DNA of 64,000 nt from Candidatus Nyctobacter psychrophilus (GTDB lineage: Bacteria; Vulcanimicrobiota; Vulcanimicrobiia; Vulcanimicrobiales; Vulcanimicrobiaceae), in assembly GCA_014305025.1 (NCBI GenBank), contig JACRTY010000017.1:62001-126000 (forward strand), in the 5' to 3' direction. The translations under genes were made by a program, and so were the position numbers. Shown piece by piece: positions 1 through 8,024 of this stretch (position 1 is the first letter of the stretch; every line of letters starts with the position of its first letter). The notes beneath the pieces are model-generated. The model searched no databases and was not told the DNA's origin. It worked only from the letters and a program-made list of their open reading frames with translations.

Positions 1-8
1 CCCAACCC

Positions 9-527
9 ATGCTCCGCCGCTGCGACGTCGTCGATGCCGATTTCCGCGTGATCATGCGTGGACCGTCGGCCGAGCAGATGCTGCCCGTGGCGACGGAAGA
101 AACGCTCGAGGTCGAACTCGGCCGCGAAGTCGCCGCGGTGGTGGCGCTCCACGACTTTCGGCGGCATCCGATCGCAACCGCTCTCGTCGGCACCGAGTAC
201 GGCTTGCGCATCGCCCGCTTGCCGGGCGCGCGCAGCAATTACTACAGCGTGGCGACCGAACGTCTGACCTTGGGTAGCCGCTTACGCCGAATCGCGGCGC
301 TGCACCGGCTGGATGCGGGCGAACAAGAGCTGCTGCGCCTGCTGGTCGGCGGCTACGACGAACGCGAAATCGCGCAGCGCTTGGATGCGAGCCGTGCCGA
401 TTTACGCGACAGGACGCGCCGGCTGCGCGGCAAGCTCGGCTGCACGCGACGCAGCGATCTGGCCACGCTCGTCTTTGGAATCGATGCGACGCACGATCCC
501 GCAGTGGACCGCCGCGCACGCGCATAA
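9..527 (+). CDS. LuxR/GerE-type helix-turn-helix protein, possibly 5'-truncated
   Basis: A 172-residue protein. Residues about 100-160 look like a LuxR/GerE-type DNA-binding domain: a 'DAGEQELLRLLVGGYDEREI' stretch followed by an R/D-rich recognition-helix region and 'LRGKLGC'. The N-terminal 95 residues match no domain I recognise. The reading frame is open to the left edge of the window, so the ATG at 9 may be internal to a longer gene. It ends 75 bases before the convergent mqnC stop. It is probably a transcription regulator, but its signal and targets cannot be read from the sequence. Confidence 0.6.
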   Translation: MLRRCDVVDADFRVIMRGPSAEQMLPVATEETLEVELGREVAAVVALHDFRRHPIATALVGTEYGLRIARLPGARSNYYSVATERLTLGSRLRRIAALHRLDAGEQELLRLLVGGYDEREIAQRLDASRADLRDRTRRLRGKLGCTRRSDLATLVFGIDATHDPAVDRRARA

Positions 528-602
528 AAGCGTCGGCGCATACGGCGTCTTGCGCGAATCGAACGTGACCGTCGCGTTGACGGTGACCCGAACGCTAACC
601 CT

Positions 603-1688
603 TTACGAAGCAGTCGCCAGCGGCATCTCGGGCCGCAGGTTCCAATACGTGTCACGGATGACGGGACGGAAGCCGGCACCGATGATCAGCCCCTCGAGTT
701 GCTGGCGCGTCGCTTCGTTCGTCGAGCCGGCATCGTGGACCACTTTCTCCTCGAGAATCGTCCCACCCATGTCGTCGCAGCCGTAGAAGAGCGCCAACTG
801 TCCCATCTTGAGGCCCGGCGTCAACCACGAAGCCTGCAAATGCGGAAAGTTGTCGAGGTATAGTCGGGCCACCGCGAGCACGCGCAGGTAGTCCAGTCCC
901 GTCGACTCCCCGCCGCCGAGCGGCGTCTTAAACGGCACGTAATACCATGGGATGAACGCCGTGAAGCCGTGCGTTTCGTCTTGCAACGCGCGCATGACGT
1001 CGAGATGTTCGATCCGCTCCGCCACGGTTTCCACCGAACCGAACATCATCGTCGCGGTCGTCGGCATGCCGAGTTCTTGCGCGTCCCGCATGATGCCCAG
1101 CCACGCATCGGGCGTGATCTTGCGCGCGCTGATCCGCTTGCGCACGCGTTCGACGAGGATCTCCGCGCCCGCGCCGGGCAGCGAGCGCATTCCGGCGTCT
1201 TTGAGGCGAATCAGTATCTCGCGCGGCGGCAAACCCTCCACTTTGGAGAGTCCGTTGACCTCGGAAACCGACAGCGAGTGAATGTCGACCCCCGGAAACT
1301 CCATACGCACGCGACGGAACAGCCGCTCGAACCACTCCAACCGCAACTCCGGATTGACGCCGCCTTGAATCATGATCTGCGTCGCGCCTTGATCGGCCGC
1401 CCATTTGACGCGTGCGACCACGTCGTCGTGCGACATCGTGTAGCCTTCGCCGTGCTTTTCCGGGCGGAAGAACGCGCAGAACGAGCAGTGGACGTTGCAG
1501 ACGTTCGTGTAGTTGATCGTCGTGTCGATCACGTACGTCACGTCGCTGGTCGGATAGAGCGCCATGCGCCGGTGGTGGGCCGCAGCGCCGAGTTCGTGCA
1601 GCGGAGCTTGCTCGTAGAGCCGCACCCCTTGCGCGCGCGTGAGCCGGCTGCCGGCGGCGGCTTTATCGAGCAGATCAGCGAGCGGCAA
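603..1688 (-). CDS. mqnC: Cyclic dehypoxanthinyl futalosine synthase (radical SAM)
   Basis: MqnC is a radical SAM enzyme that cyclises dehypoxanthine futalosine in the futalosine route to menaquinone. The 361-residue protein carries the CxxxCxxC cluster motif (CNVHCSFC, near residue 65), followed by 'QGGVNPELRLEW'. The 'LPGAGAEILVERVRKRIS' stretch separates MqnC from the MqnE paralogue. The start is TTG, supported by GGAGGT five bases upstream. It overlaps the end of mqnA by 14 bases, so the two are probably translationally coupled. It is last in the mqnE-mqnA-mqnC order on the minus strand. No mqnB or mqnD is in the window. Confidence 0.93.
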   Translation of the reverse strand: MPLADLLDKAAAGSRLTRAQGVRLYEQAPLHELGAAAHHRRMALYPTSDVTYVIDTTINYTNVCNVHCSFCAFFRPEKHGEGYTMSHDDVVARVKWAADQGATQIMIQGGVNPELRLEWFERLFRRVRMEFPGVDIHSLSVSEVNGLSKVEGLPPREILIRLKDAGMRSLPGAGAEILVERVRKRISARKITPDAWLGIMRDAQELGMPTTATMMFGSVETVAERIEHLDVMRALQDETHGFTAFIPWYYVPFKTPLGGGESTGLDYLRVLAVARLYLDNFPHLQASWLTPGLKMGQLALFYGCDDMGGTILEEKVVHDAGSTNEATRQQLEGLIIGAGFRPVIRDTYWNLRPEMPLATAS

Positions 1689-2505
1689 GAGCGACCTCCG
1701 GTTCGACCGACGGCGCGCTTGGGATTGCGCCGAGGCCGTGCAATTCGTGAACGTAGCGCGAGAGGCCGGCGCGCGCCCCCTCGTCGAGCGTAAAGTTCAG
1801 CGTCTGGTAGTAGCGAGCATAGAAGCCGGGCGGACGCGCACGAATCGTGTCGGCAAGTGAAATCACGGCGTCGAGGTGAGCGCGGCCCCAACCGCGTGCG
1901 GCGAGCAGTGCGTCGAGAACCGCGTGCACGTCGCCGGGGCGCCGCGCCAGCACGTCTTTGCGGACGGCCCAAACGGCAAACACCATGTCGCAACCGGTCC
2001 ACTGGTGCCACAGCGACGCGAGATCGTGCACCTGACCGGGTGGAAACGTTGCGCGGGCGTCGAGCGCGCGGTCGCCGATCAACAGGGCCGGTTCGCCGCG
2101 CGCGGCGGCTGCAAAGGGGTCGGCGCTTTCCACGAACGTCGCCCCGACGCCGTAGCGCCGCGCCAGCAATAAGCGCAACAAGCTGCGGCCGCTCTCCGAT
2201 TCGCGCGTGACGGCGACCGTCGCTCCGCCCAGTTCCTCGAGCGGTTTCGGGCTGATGCACAGGACCGACCAGACCGCTGTACGGGCGCCGATGCACAACT
2301 CGGGCAGCAGGGCGAGTTCATCGGCATGGCCCGCCCAGTGGAACGCGCTGACCGGGCTGAGGTCGAGGTCGCCGTCGAGCAGCATGCGGTTGAGTGCCGA
2401 CGGCACGCCGGGAACGAGCGTGGCCGGATACTCGACGGCACCTGCGTCGAAGGCGGCGTAGATCGGCAGGTCGTTGGTATACGCGATCCGGCCCGTACGC
2501 AACAT
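1675..2505 (-). CDS. mqnA: Chorismate dehydratase
   Basis: MqnA dehydrates chorismate to 3-enolpyruvyl-benzoate, the first committed step of the futalosine menaquinone pathway. The 276-residue protein has the periplasmic-binding-protein-like fold typical of the family: an N-terminal 'IAYTNDLPIYAAF', then 'GVPSALNRMLLDGDLDLSPV' and 'LLIGDRAL'. Length is normal. Its ATG abuts the mqnE TGA with no intergenic base, and there is no clear ribosome binding site, so translation probably depends on mqnE. The 3' end overlaps mqnC. Confidence 0.9.
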   Translation of the reverse strand: MLRTGRIAYTNDLPIYAAFDAGAVEYPATLVPGVPSALNRMLLDGDLDLSPVSAFHWAGHADELALLPELCIGARTAVWSVLCISPKPLEELGGATVAVTRESESGRSLLRLLLARRYGVGATFVESADPFAAAARGEPALLIGDRALDARATFPPGQVHDLASLWHQWTGCDMVFAVWAVRKDVLARRPGDVHAVLDALLAARGWGRAHLDAVISLADTIRARPPGFYARYYQTLNFTLDEGARAGLSRYVHELHGLGAIPSAPSVEPEVALAAR

Positions 2506-3747
2506 TCAATTGGAGGGGGCGCCGACAGCGTCTTCTGCCGCCGCGGAAACCCGATCGTGGGGGGCCCCGACGGCTTTGCCGGCGGGGGGCGTGGAGGCCG
2601 AAGGCCGGAGCGCCTGTTTAACTTCGGGGACCCCGTGATTGGGCGGAGCCCAATCATGGGGAAAGCGGTCGTACGTCGAGTTGCGGCGCACCGGGACGTA
2701 ACCGACTTCTTCGATGAGGCGCCGGAACTCGCGATCGTCGACGTACTGCCCGGAGCGCGTGCCGGCGCTGTGGTAGATGCGCTCTTCATCGGTCGAACCG
2801 TGCGTGCCGTCCATGTCGTCGGCGCCGAACGCAAGCGCGACTTGACAGACCTTGAGGCCCTGAATCATCCAATACGCCTTGATATGGTCGACGTTGTCGA
2901 GCATCAAGCGCGCCGTCGCGAACATGCGGATGTCGTCGAGGCCGCTGGTCCAGCCATGCGACGAGAGTTCGTTGCCGTCGGGATGGAACGCGAGCGGAAT
3001 GAAGGCGTTGAAGCCGGGCGAGCGTTCTTGCGATTCACGCAGCATGATGAGGTGTTCGACCCGCTCTTCGAGCGTTTCGATCGTTCCGTAGAGCATCGTC
3101 GCGTTCGACGCGACGCCGCGACGGTGCGCGACCTCGTGAATCTCAAGCCAGTGCGCCGCGTCGACTTTGTTCGGACAGACCGCCGCGCGAAAACGCGGAC
3201 TGAATACTTCGGCCCCGCCACCGTTGATGTTGTCCAATCCCGCGCCGTGCAACTCGCCCATGATCGCATCGTACGAAAGCCGGTGCCGGCGCGCCAGGTA
3301 ATCGATTTCGGCGGCCGTGAACAGCGAGAGCTGCACGTGGGGCAACGCTTCTTTGAAGCGGCGCATCAACGGGAGCCAATAGTCGAGCGTCAGTTGCTTG
3401 GGATCGTGACCACCGACGATGTGAATCTGGTTGAAGTTGATACCGGTCTCGAGCGCCTTGGCGAATACTTCATCGGAGGGCATCCGTACGGCGCGATCAC
3501 GCTCCTTGGACTCGTCGACGGCAAACGAACAAAAGCGGCAGTTCGCATAGCAGATGTTGGTCGAATTGATGTAGCGGTTGAGCACGTAGAAAACGTCGCG
3601 CCCGCTCTTGCGTTCCTTAGCGGCTTTGGCCAGCCGCCCGAGGGTATGGATGTCTTGCGTCTGCAGCATCGCAACGCCGTCGGCGCGGTCCAGCGAGACG
3701 CCGGAATCGATCTTGCGTTCGATATCGCGCAGTTTGGGGTCGGTCAT
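2506..3747 (-). CDS. mqnE: Aminofutalosine synthase (radical SAM)
   Basis: MqnE couples 3-enolpyruvyl-benzoate to SAM to form 6-amino-6-deoxyfutalosine. The cluster motif CYANCRFC lies near residue 70. 'IHIVGGHDPKQ' and 'NGGGAEVFSPRFRAAVCPNK' are MqnE-specific stretches. I chose the ATG at 3747; a TTG three codons upstream is also possible. The catalytic part ends near residue 365. It is followed by about 45 residues rich in Ala, Pro and Ser that I do not regard as part of the family core, and the DNA of that tail contains short hairpins. First gene of the mqn operon. Confidence 0.92.
   Translation of the reverse strand: MTDPKLRDIERKIDSGVSLDRADGVAMLQTQDIHTLGRLAKAAKERKSGRDVFYVLNRYINSTNICYANCRFCSFAVDESKERDRAVRMPSDEVFAKALETGINFNQIHIVGGHDPKQLTLDYWLPLMRRFKEALPHVQLSLFTAAEIDYLARRHRLSYDAIMGELHGAGLDNINGGGAEVFSPRFRAAVCPNKVDAAHWLEIHEVAHRRGVASNATMLYGTIETLEERVEHLIMLRESQERSPGFNAFIPLAFHPDGNELSSHGWTSGLDDIRMFATARLMLDNVDHIKAYWMIQGLKVCQVALAFGADDMDGTHGSTDEERIYHSAGTRSGQYVDDREFRRLIEEVGYVPVRRNSTYDRFPHDWAPPNHGVPEVKQALRPSASTPPAGKAVGAPHDRVSAAAEDAVGAPSN
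2637..2655. repeat. Perfect 8-bp hairpin inside the mqnE 3' tail
   Basis: GATTGGGC and GCCCAATC flank a GGA loop. A second short hairpin (GGCC-GAA-GGCC) lies about 40 bases further along the mqnE message. Both fall in the low-complexity C-terminal extension, upstream of mqnA. There is no U-tract, so a classical terminator is unlikely. A role in mRNA stability or in graded expression of mqnE over mqnA is possible but not shown. Confidence 0.45.
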
Positions 3748-3880
3748 GAAGGTCAAGCGACGAACCTCGGGTCTGGAGGAGGACTGCGTTCTAGCGTACG
3801 TCGGCCTTATACCGCTAACAAGGACTTCACTCGGGCTCCCGGTGGTGCCGGATCATCGGGCCGCCCTAAAGACCAACGAA

Positions 3881-4549
3881 TCACGCTACGACAGCGTCCC
3901 CGGCCACCGCGAGCCCCAGCACACGCTGCGGGACGAAGGCGATGCCTAGTTCCAGGATGGCCGCGCCCAGCAAATAGCCCCCTAGAACGTCGGTCGGGTA
4001 GTGCGCTCCGAGCGCTAGACGCGACCAGCCGATTGCGCCGCTGAGCACGAGCAGCACTACTGCAATCAAAAATCGCCACGGCGCCGTGAGCGTGGAGCGC
4101 AACGACACGTACGCCCAAAAGCCGAAGAAGACGAGTGAATTCGTACAATGGCCGCTCGCGTACGAGTACGTCCTCTCGTGCGTGACGATCCAGTGCGCCG
4201 GCCGCGGTCGTCGGAACGCGTCCTTGAGCGCGTTGCTGCAGACCTCAGCGATGATGAGCAGGCCGATTGCCGTCAGGCAGCGTCCGAGCCAAATGCGGCG
4301 CACGAAACCGGCCACGAGGATGACCGCGCACGCACTGCCGTACGCCGGAAACCGTCCGAGCGATGTGAGGAACGCAGCCAGCGGAGTTGCCGACCCGACC
4401 AACGCTGCCGCTTGTCGATCGATCGCAGCAGGTGGATGCGGCGAAACCGCAAGGCCGAGCAATGCGTACACGACGAGCAAAACGGCTACGGTAAGTGACG
4501 CGGTGAGGCGAGATGCCAAGGTCAAACGCTCGTATGGGATGCCGACCAA
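3881..4549 (-). CDS. PAP2-family membrane phosphatase
   Basis: A membrane phosphatase of the PAP2 (phosphatidic acid phosphatase 2 / haloperoxidase) superfamily, 222 residues with several hydrophobic segments. All three phosphatase motifs are visible: KDAFRRPRP, YASGH, and SRLALGAHYPTD with the catalytic His. The likely substrate is a lipid or isoprenoid phosphate such as undecaprenyl pyrophosphate, but the family is broad. The longest frame begins with TTG at 4549, which lies inside the palindromic operator of the divergent gene at 4591. Later TTG codons are equally possible starts, and the two genes may share control. Confidence 0.8.
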   Translation of the reverse strand: MVGIPYERLTLASRLTASLTVAVLLVVYALLGLAVSPHPPAAIDRQAAALVGSATPLAAFLTSLGRFPAYGSACAVILVAGFVRRIWLGRCLTAIGLLIIAEVCSNALKDAFRRPRPAHWIVTHERTYSYASGHCTNSLVFFGFWAYVSLRSTLTAPWRFLIAVVLLVLSGAIGWSRLALGAHYPTDVLGGYLLGAAILELGIAFVPQRVLGLAVAGDAVVA

Positions 4550-4590
4550 GATTCTTGGTCACATGACCAAGAATCTGCTATACTAGGCGT
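4544..4590 (+). promoter_or_regulatory. Promoter and palindromic operator of the AbiE-like module
   Basis: An almost perfect palindrome GACCAAGATTCTTGGTC (4544-4560) is followed four bases later by a third half-site, GACCAAGA (4565-4572). A -35-like TTGGTC (4555-4560) lies inside the palindrome. It is separated by 18 bases from a -10 box TATACT (4579-4584). The A of the gene's ATG is seven bases past the -10 box, where transcription would begin, so the mRNA should be leaderless. A repressor on these half-sites would cover the -35 and the spacer, the usual geometry of toxin-antitoxin autoregulation. Confidence 0.65.
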
Positions 4591-4917
4591 ATGGATTTCG
4601 GGATATTCGGATCCCCCGTTCGCGACCGCATCCTCAAGCTGCTCGTACTGATCGAAGACTCGTACCCACGACAACTGGCGGAACGCCTTGACGAACGGCT
4701 GTACACCGTTCAACGGGCGGTCGACGCGCTGCAATCCGCTGGAATCGTCACCTCGCGGCTCGTGGGAACCATTCGGCGCGTCGAGCTAAACCCGACCTGG
4801 TATGCGGCGAGCGAGCTGCGGGTTCTGTTGCGGCGAATGGCACAAGCCGATCCGGGCCTCAGCGCCATTGCGGGCTCGATCCGAAGGCGGCCGCGGCGCG
4901 CGCGTAAGGCGCTTTGA
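4591..4917 (+). CDS. Winged-helix regulator / putative AbiEi-like antitoxin
   Basis: A 108-residue protein with a winged-helix fold through about residue 75: 'SPVRDRILKLLVLIEDSYPR', then 'LAERLDERLYTVQRAVDAL' as the recognition helix and a two-strand wing ending 'RRVELNP'. The C-terminus is strongly basic (RRRPRRARKAL). Its stop overlaps the start of the nucleotidyltransferase-like gene as TGATG. Together with the palindromic operator, this suggests an autorepressing antitoxin like AbiEi. It is shorter than typical AbiEi, so it could instead be a plain MarR/ArsR-type regulator. Confidence 0.6.
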   Translation: MDFGIFGSPVRDRILKLLVLIEDSYPRQLAERLDERLYTVQRAVDALQSAGIVTSRLVGTIRRVELNPTWYAASELRVLLRRMAQADPGLSAIAGSIRRRPRRARKAL

Positions 4918-5480
4918 TGCTCGAGAAAGACGCTACGCTAATCGATGTGGCCTTTGCCGTCTGTACCGTGCTCGATGCCGCGGGGAAATGCGCCGTGCTT
5001 ACCGGCGGAAGCGCTGCGACATACTATGCACCCGCCGCCTACCAATCGCTCGACGCCGACTTCATACTGCAATTCGGCGTTACTCGAAAGGTCGTTGATC
5101 CGGCGCTCGCCGCCATCGGCTACCATCGCACGCCGTACGGCATGTACGCCCACGAGGCCATTCCGTTCACCGTCGAATTTCCGGCTGGCCCTTTGCGGAT
5201 CGGTCGCGACGTCGTTACGGAATGGCGGACTGATCATCGTAATGATCAACTGCTCCACGTTCTCACTCCTACCGACAGCGCGCGAGACCGCTTTATCGCC
5301 TACTATGCATGGTCTGATTATTCAGCGCTCCTAGCAGCGGTCGCAGTCGCACGAACCCAGGCAAAAGACTTTGATCGAAAACGATTCGAGCACTGGGCTC
5401 GCGCAGAGGCGCGTGCCGATTCAGCGTACGATCCGGCGCGGCTCGACACGTTCTTCGCACTGCTGGCGCACAGGGACTGA
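4917..5480 (+). CDS. Nucleotidyltransferase-fold protein / putative AbiEii-like toxin
   Basis: A 187-residue protein. Near residue 30 it has the nucleotidyltransferase signature: 'LTGGSAATYYAP', then 'SLDADF'. This is the GS...DxD arrangement seen in AbiEii/MenT-type toxins and in related uncharacterised nucleotidyltransferases. The rest shows no second domain. I prefer the ATG at 4917, overlapping the TGA of the regulator by one base; a TTG one codon upstream is also open. AbiEii-type toxins transfer nucleotides to RNA targets, but the substrate here is unknown. The next gene, ftsK, converges five bases away. Confidence 0.6.
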   Translation: MLEKDATLIDVAFAVCTVLDAAGKCAVLTGGSAATYYAPAAYQSLDADFILQFGVTRKVVDPALAAIGYHRTPYGMYAHEAIPFTVEFPAGPLRIGRDVVTEWRTDHRNDQLLHVLTPTDSARDRFIAYYAWSDYSALLAAVAVARTQAKDFDRKRFEHWARAEARADSAYDPARLDTFFALLAHRD

Positions 5481-5485
5481 ATCGT

Positions 5486-7930
5486 TTAGGCGCCCTGAGC
5501 GAACAGATCCGTTTGTTCGGATTTGCCGAGGCGGTCGGCGATCGTTTCCAGTTCACCGAGGCCGATGTTGATGCGGCGGGGCTTCGTGCCTTCGTGCGGG
5601 CCGACGATGCCGAACTCTTCGAGTTGCTTCATGACGCGCACGGCGCGCGGGTGGCCGATCGAGAGGCGCTGCTGTAACTGTGCGGTCGAAGCGAAATCAC
5701 TCTCGATGATGAAACGCGCGGCTTCGTAGCAGAGCGGGTCCACGTCGCGCTTGCGGTCGTCGTCCTCGATCGGGACGACCTCGACATCGAGAAGATTCTG
5801 GGGACGGGCCTGCGTCGCCCAGAATTCGACGAGCCGGGTGACCTCGTTGCCGGTGATCAGCGCGCCCTGCGAGCGAATCGGCTTGGGCGCATCGATCGGC
5901 AGAAACAGCATGTCGCCGCGCCCGAGCAGCCGTTCGGCGCCGGCCATGTCGATGATCGTGCGGGAGTCGACCTGCGAGCTGACCGCAAACGCGATGCGCG
6001 ACGGAATGTTCGCCTTGATGATGCCGGTGATGACGTCGACCGATGGTCGCTGGGTCGCGACGACGAGATGGATGCCGGTGGCGCGGGCCAGTTGCGCGAG
6101 CCGGCAGATCGTCGTCTCGACCTTCGCCGGCGCAATGAGCATCAGGTCGGCCAGCTCGTCGATGACGATGACGACGTACGGCAACGTCTCCGCGGGGAAC
6201 TTCGCGTTGTACTCCTCGATCTTTCGCACGCCCGCTTTGGCGAAGCGTTCGTAGCGTCCATCCATCTCCTTGGTCATCTCGAAGAGCGCGCCGGCCGCGA
6301 GCCGCGCGTCGGTGATCACGTCTTTGATCAAGTGCGGGATGCCGTTGTAGACGGTCAACTCGACGCGCTTGGGATCGATGAAGAGCATTTGAACTTGGTC
6401 GGGCGTGGCTGAGACGAGCAACGAGGCAATGATCGTGTTGAGGCAGACGCTCTTGCCGCTGCCGGTCGCGCCGGCGACGAGCAGGTGCGGCATCTTGCCG
6501 AGATCGCCGAAGACGGGACGACCGGTGATGTCTTTGCCCAGCGCCATGTGCAGCGGCGGAACCGTTCCGCGTTGCGGTAGCGCGTCGAGAATTTCACGGA
6601 TCGAAACGATTGAGGTTTGCGCGTTGGGAACTTCGATGCCGACGGCCGATTTGCCGGGGATCGGCGCTTCGATGCGCACCGACGTTGCGGCCAGGGCCAA
6701 CGCGATGTCGTCGGCCAGCGCGGAGATGCGCGAGATTTTGACGCCGCGTTCGGGCCGCAGTTCGTAGCGTGTGATCGACGGCCCGCGCTGGACGTGCGTA
6801 ACTTTGGCGCCGACGCCGAACGACGCCAGCGTATCCTCCAGCAGATGCGAGCGCTGCGATTCGTCGACGATCTGGGCTTGCGGCGGGTCGAATAGGTCGA
6901 GGTTCGGCAGCGAGTACGTGCGTTTCGCCGTCCCGTCGGCGGCGATGCCGGCAGGTTCATATTCGCCGACGACGATGCCGCCGTTTTCCTCATCATCGTC
7001 GTCGTCGTCGAGGCCCTCGTCGCCGCGCTCGTCGCCCTCCTCATCTTCGTCCTGGTCGGCGTCGTCTTCGTCGTCTTCGTCGTCTTCGTCGTCGAAGTCG
7101 TCATCATCGAGATCATCACCGTCGAGTTCGTCGTCCGTCGCATCGTCGAGTTCGTCTTCGTCCTCTTCTTCATCATCGAGGTCGTCTTCGGCACGGGCGG
7201 TCTCTTCGGTAATGAACGTTTTCGCGTCGACCGGCGCCAACGTCGCCAGGCTGGTCCCGGCGGCGACGGGGGCCGCCGCAGTCGCGGCTCCGTCACGCGC
7301 CGGCGACGTTGCCGACGGACGGGCCGGCAGGTGGAACGCCTCGCGGAGCGAGACCGGCCGAAGCGGCTGCGCAGCGCCCTTCGATGCGGCTCGCGCAACG
7401 GAAGCCGAGGCGCGCGAGGACGCGGCGGCGCCGGCCACCCAGGCCCGCAGTCGCGAGGCGCCGACGATCAACGCCCCGATCGCGCGTTTGACCTCGAGGT
7501 TTCCGATCCACACCGTCAGCGCGAGCGCCAGCAGCGCGAGAACGAGCACGGCGCCCGCCGGGCCCACGTATGCTTCGAGCCCGGTTCGGAGCAGGCGCCC
7601 GAACGCGCCGCCCGCGCGGCCGACGAACGCGTCGATCAGCAGAAAGTACGACAGCGACGCGAAACCGAGCGTCGCGATCATGCGCGGCACGTTGATCTCG
7701 AGAAACACGATGCCGCCGAAGATCGCGACGAGCACGGGAGCCAGCCCCGCGACCCGGCCGAACGCGGCGCCGAGACCGTGCGCCGCGGCCCCTCCTAGTG
7801 CGCCGGAATGAGTCGGCGCGACCAGTGCGACGCCGAGCAGCATTGCTAGTCCCAGTGCCGCCATCCCGATGATTTCGAGGTTGAACCGCAGGCGCATCGC
7901 CGCTGCCGATTTGCGCCGCACGCGAGCCAT
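5486..7930 (-). CDS. ftsK: DNA translocase FtsK/SpoIIIE
   Basis: A membrane-anchored hexameric ATPase that pumps chromosomal DNA at the division septum. The 814-residue protein has about four N-terminal membrane segments (residues 20-40, 60-80, 82-102, 122-142). A linker follows, with an intensely acidic run at 248-315 made almost entirely of Asp and Glu. The motor has Walker A GATGSGKS near residue 485 and a Walker B-type 'VVIVIDELADLM'. The C-terminal winged-helix gamma domain reads 'AQLQQRLSIGHPRAVRVMKQ' and would bind KOPS/SRS-type sites. The acidic linker is longer and purer than I would expect. The ATG at 7930 faces the dehydrogenase gene across 94 bases. Confidence 0.93.
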   Translation of the reverse strand: MARVRRKSAAAMRLRFNLEIIGMAALGLAMLLGVALVAPTHSGALGGAAAHGLGAAFGRVAGLAPVLVAIFGGIVFLEINVPRMIATLGFASLSYFLLIDAFVGRAGGAFGRLLRTGLEAYVGPAGAVLVLALLALALTVWIGNLEVKRAIGALIVGASRLRAWVAGAAASSRASASVARAASKGAAQPLRPVSLREAFHLPARPSATSPARDGAATAAAPVAAGTSLATLAPVDAKTFITEETARAEDDLDDEEEDEDELDDATDDELDGDDLDDDDFDDEDDEDDEDDADQDEDEEGDERGDEGLDDDDDDEENGGIVVGEYEPAGIAADGTAKRTYSLPNLDLFDPPQAQIVDESQRSHLLEDTLASFGVGAKVTHVQRGPSITRYELRPERGVKISRISALADDIALALAATSVRIEAPIPGKSAVGIEVPNAQTSIVSIREILDALPQRGTVPPLHMALGKDITGRPVFGDLGKMPHLLVAGATGSGKSVCLNTIIASLLVSATPDQVQMLFIDPKRVELTVYNGIPHLIKDVITDARLAAGALFEMTKEMDGRYERFAKAGVRKIEEYNAKFPAETLPYVVIVIDELADLMLIAPAKVETTICRLAQLARATGIHLVVATQRPSVDVITGIIKANIPSRIAFAVSSQVDSRTIIDMAGAERLLGRGDMLFLPIDAPKPIRSQGALITGNEVTRLVEFWATQARPQNLLDVEVVPIEDDDRKRDVDPLCYEAARFIIESDFASTAQLQQRLSIGHPRAVRVMKQLEEFGIVGPHEGTKPRRINIGLGELETIADRLGKSEQTDLFAQGA

Positions 7931-8024
7931 TGGCCATCGTCTTACATCGCGTCACAGCGCGCACCTGTTCGCGCGAACGCCGGCGCGCAGGCATCGTCGC
8001 AGCGAAGCGCGGACACACAGCGCG

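Noticed and set aside
2326-4044. A 572-codon plus-strand open frame opposite mqnE and mqnA.
   Set aside because: It mirrors two well-identified enzymes, has no recognisable domain, and is what GC-rich third positions produce on the opposite strand.
6771-7811. A Ser-rich plus-strand frame opposite ftsK.
   Set aside because: The Ser run is the complement of the FtsK Asp/Glu codons.
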